Assembly (NCBI RefSeq): GCF_030272615.1 | Contig: NC_081406.1 | Location: 463,046,072-463,102,071 of the forward strand | DNA length: 56,000 nucleotides | Source of the DNA: Cryptomeria japonica | Lineage: Eukaryota; Streptophyta; Pinopsida; Cupressales; Cupressaceae | Direction of reading: 5' to 3' | Position numbers and translations under genes: made by a program | Notes under the pieces: model-generated | Database searches by the model: none | What the model was told of the DNA's origin: nothing | Seen by the model: only the letters and a program-made list of their open reading frames with translations | Shown: piece after piece, positions 54,206-56,000 of the stretch | Numbering within the stretch: position 1 is the stretch's first letter | Layout: each line of letters begins with the position of its first letter

Positions 54206-54271
54206 CAGCTCTCTTGCATAAGTTGGTCTCTGATATTGGTGAACACGGTCGAATCAATGTACCAATGTCAT
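54206..54271 (-). pseudogene. gypsy2 PMD gene, exon 1 (66 nt)
   Basis: On the minus strand an ATG (54271-54269) opens 22 codons ending in a GTGAGC donor (54205-54200). It shares FDRV, a Q..P..A.E pattern and exact length with exon 1 of gypsy1. One in-frame TGA is present. Finding the same exon length and donor in two diverged copies supports the exon model. Confidence 0.65.
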
Positions 54272-54607
54272 CGCTGCTGACTTCTCTCTGCTCTCTCTGC
54301 ACTCTAATCTCTTAGGTGTGTAAATGACAATGAGGATGTTTTCCCTCATGGTCTATCTTATAGACTACCCTATCCCTAGTCTCCCAAGTCAGTCTTCTTT
54401 ATCCCGTGACTCTGTCACTCTATCCTATCTTGTTAGTCCTTTCTAGCCTTTCTTTCTTATCGAGAGATTGTTTGTGATCTTTTCAAACATTTTCATGCAA
54501 TCTCTCGAGGGGGAATATCTTTCCCATAATGGGGCAACTTTGTATCAGTTTATCTTATCTTCTTTGAGTCAACACGACAAGCTACATTGTCTCAAAGAGG
54601 GGCAAGA
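54272..54607 (-). promoter_or_regulatory. gypsy2 PMD upstream region with TATA-like box and PPT of the element
   Basis: On the minus strand CTATAAGATAGACC (about 54343-54356) lies about 75-85 bp before the exon 1 ATG and is a plausible TATA box. A conserved inverted repeat (CGAGAGATTG / CAATCTCTCG, about 54460-54512) and, on the plus strand, the element PPT AAAGAGGGGCAAGA (54594-54607) lie next to the LTR. Confidence 0.45.
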
Positions 54608-55405
54608 TGTAGATACCTAAAATTGTCTTGGTTAATTAAATAAATATTTTTTATTTATTTAATTATTTAAGCCTAATTCTTCTATTAATTAAATAAATCT
54701 TTAATTAATTAATTAATTAATTAATCCTTTTCTAAGTATTTCCTCATTTAAATAAATACTTTTATTTATTTAAATTGTCATTTTCCCAAATTAAATAAAT
54801 ACTTATTTATCTAATTGATCCCATTTCTTCTACTAATTAAATAAATCTTTATTTATTTAATTAATTCATTATCCTTTTCTACCCATGACAAATGTCATTC
54901 ATCTCTTAATTCCTACACTACCTACCCCCTTTATCATTTTATTATTTCCTCTACCTAACCTTTAATCCTATCCGACCATTTATCTTTACACCTCTTAATC
55001 TTATCCCTCCATTTCTTATAGCGTCTTCTATATAAGAGGATGCTTATTTCATTATGAACCCTAATCATTCGAATTAACTAATGAGCATTCTAATCGATCT
55101 TATGCAATCAAGCCTTTTTGCTATCAAACTATCAACCACATTTCCGTTCTTTGTTGAGCTCTTAAGAACACCTAAAATCTGAGAGAAAATATATCAACCA
55201 AGATCAATGGAGATAGGAAGAATGAAGATTCAAACCCTAGTTGACATATGATGGTATAATCTTTTTGATTTTGTTGATTTGCATTGTCTCGGGTAATCTT
55301 CATATGTTATGGTGAATCTTTGTTATTGTTAGGCTAGGGTTTTGTGGTTGAATTCATTTAGTCTTTCAATATTGTTGTTCCATTATCAACTTTTCACCAT
55401 ATACA
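54608..55405 (+). repeat. gypsy2 3' LTR
   Basis: 798 bp, starts TGTAGATACC and ends CACCATATACA. Clearly the same family as the gypsy1 LTRs in reverse orientation. It contains a series of AT-only palindromes (about 54636-54870) and a TATA box TATATAAG at 55029-55036. Confidence 0.88.
55029..55036 (+). promoter_or_regulatory. TATA box of gypsy2 LTR
   Basis: TATATAAG, followed by AGGATGC. The gypsy1 LTRs have CTATTTAAGGAGATGC at the same place (minus strand), so the promoter position is conserved. Confidence 0.55.
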
Positions 55406-56000
55406 TATAGAATTAAGGTTGACAAAAAATATTAAGAAGGTTTGAAGAACATTATCGAATGGTTTTCTAAGATTTGCAAATTTCCTATTCCCTTAATGTT
55501 TGAATGATAAAATTTGATGTTGTAGACATTTGATTGGAACTATATTTATTTTCTTTCTTGTCATTTCCTTTTTTAAAATATATTATTGTTGAAAATTTGA
55601 AGGGTTCGAGGAGCTAGGTGAGGCCCCACAATTCCAATCATTAGATTCAAAGAGTTAAAGTTCAATTATTTTTACATGAACACACAAATTATACCACATG
55701 AATATTTGAAGCTAATTTCATAGTTATTAGTAGACTCACTATGTCTCTAGGACCATTTAGTTAAATTAGTTAGTTGTTTATAAGCCCATATTGATACATA
55801 AGTGTTGTATGAGAGTGAGGGCTAACTTGCCAATATAACGGATATAAATAGGAGCTAAAGATTAGAATTATTCAAGGGCATAGCCCTTAGAGTTCATGGA
55901 AATAATTTAGGTAATATTTTATATTCATATGCAATATCTAGCATGTATCATTGAAAACTTGGGTGAACTTTGTGACCAACATTCTCATAATATAGTTCAA
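55406..56000. other. Flank right of gypsy2, nothing recognised
   Basis: An AT-rich stretch after the LTR without a reading frame, repeat or motif I can assign. It is the only candidate for sequence outside the nest. Confidence 0.4.

Larger units (their letters stand above)
24047..55405 (+). mobile_element. gypsy2: old Tat/Ogre-like Ty3/gypsy element, 3' part, split by copia2
   Basis: Plus-strand pieces are a gag/protease relic (24047-25640), a rearranged block in opposite orientation (25640-27770), antisense PMD sequence (27770-29050 and 53001-53372 continuing into the intron and exon 1 up to 54271) and a 3' LTR (54608-55405). RT, RNase H and integrase are deleted. The two sides rejoin across copia2 within one PMD codon region: sequence left of 29051 and right of 52995 aligns without gap to the intact PMD of gypsy1. 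The 5' half is not in the window. Confidence 0.75.

Noticed and set aside
1-56000. tRNA, rRNA or snoRNA genes
   Set aside because: I saw no A/B box plus cloverleaf or conserved rRNA segments; PBS strings only mimic tRNA 3' ends. A covariance-model scan would be decisive.

Overview
The window reads as a stack of nested plant retrotransposons. I found no convincing host gene, rRNA or tRNA. The element families (Ty1/copia, Athila-type and Tat/Ogre-type Ty3/gypsy, L1-type LINE), long LTRs, old insertions and the near absence of genes suggest a large, repeat-rich seed-plant genome, plausibly a conifer or other gymnosperm. The species call is inference.

Layout. (1) 1-~9095: 'copia1', a decayed Ty1/copia element entering from the left (integrase, RT, RNase H at 1-2690) with its probable 3' LTR at 7631-~9095. 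The 2.8-7.3 kb stretch between them is unassigned and holds degenerate tandem repeats. (2) ~9100-11296 and 22394-~24046: the 3' half of an L1-type LINE (RT thumb, zf-RVT, RNase H, then an extra ORF), split by (3) a complete Athila-type element at 11297-22393. The Athila LTRs are both 1267 bp with about 74 hand-counted differences (5.8%), flanked by a perfect GGGGG target duplication. (4) ~24047-29050 and 53001-55405: 'gypsy2', the 3' part of an old Tat/Ogre-like element with its 3' LTR at 54608-55405. It is split by (5) 'copia2' at 29051-52995, a copia-like element without pol that carries a coiled-coil/zinc-knuckle gag and a long second ORF. That second ORF is split by (6) 'gypsy1' at 33952-50110, a young Tat/Ogre-like element on the minus strand whose 780-bp LTRs differ at about 5 sites. 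The simplest reading is that everything from 1 to 55405 lies inside gypsy2, whose 5' half is left of the window.

The most interesting system is in gypsy1 and gypsy2. Between pol and the 3' LTR each carries an antisense gene for a plant mobile domain (PMD, aminotransferase-like) protein with a coiled-coil tail. I infer two exons: a 66-nt first exon in both copies, then an intron of 806 bp (gypsy1) or 833 bp (gypsy2). The intron contains an array of GCGTYTGTG-type motifs every ~20 bp, followed by an array of hairpins whose loop (TGTGATGAACA) is conserved while the stems change sequence but still pair. The same 20-bp-pitch motif recurs in the gag leader of gypsy1, so the genomic RNA would carry mutually complementary arrays near its two ends.

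The gag-pro-pol frame of gypsy1 (47110 to 39602, minus) and its PMD exon 2 have no frameshift at all. They carry about 14 in-frame stops that look like CGA>TGA or CAG>TAG changes, suggesting methylation-driven C>T decay. Two stops at the gag/protease junction are shared with gypsy2. A second theme is the extra non-pol ORF: Athila, the LINE and copia2 each carry one, and those of Athila and the LINE share a recognisable domain.
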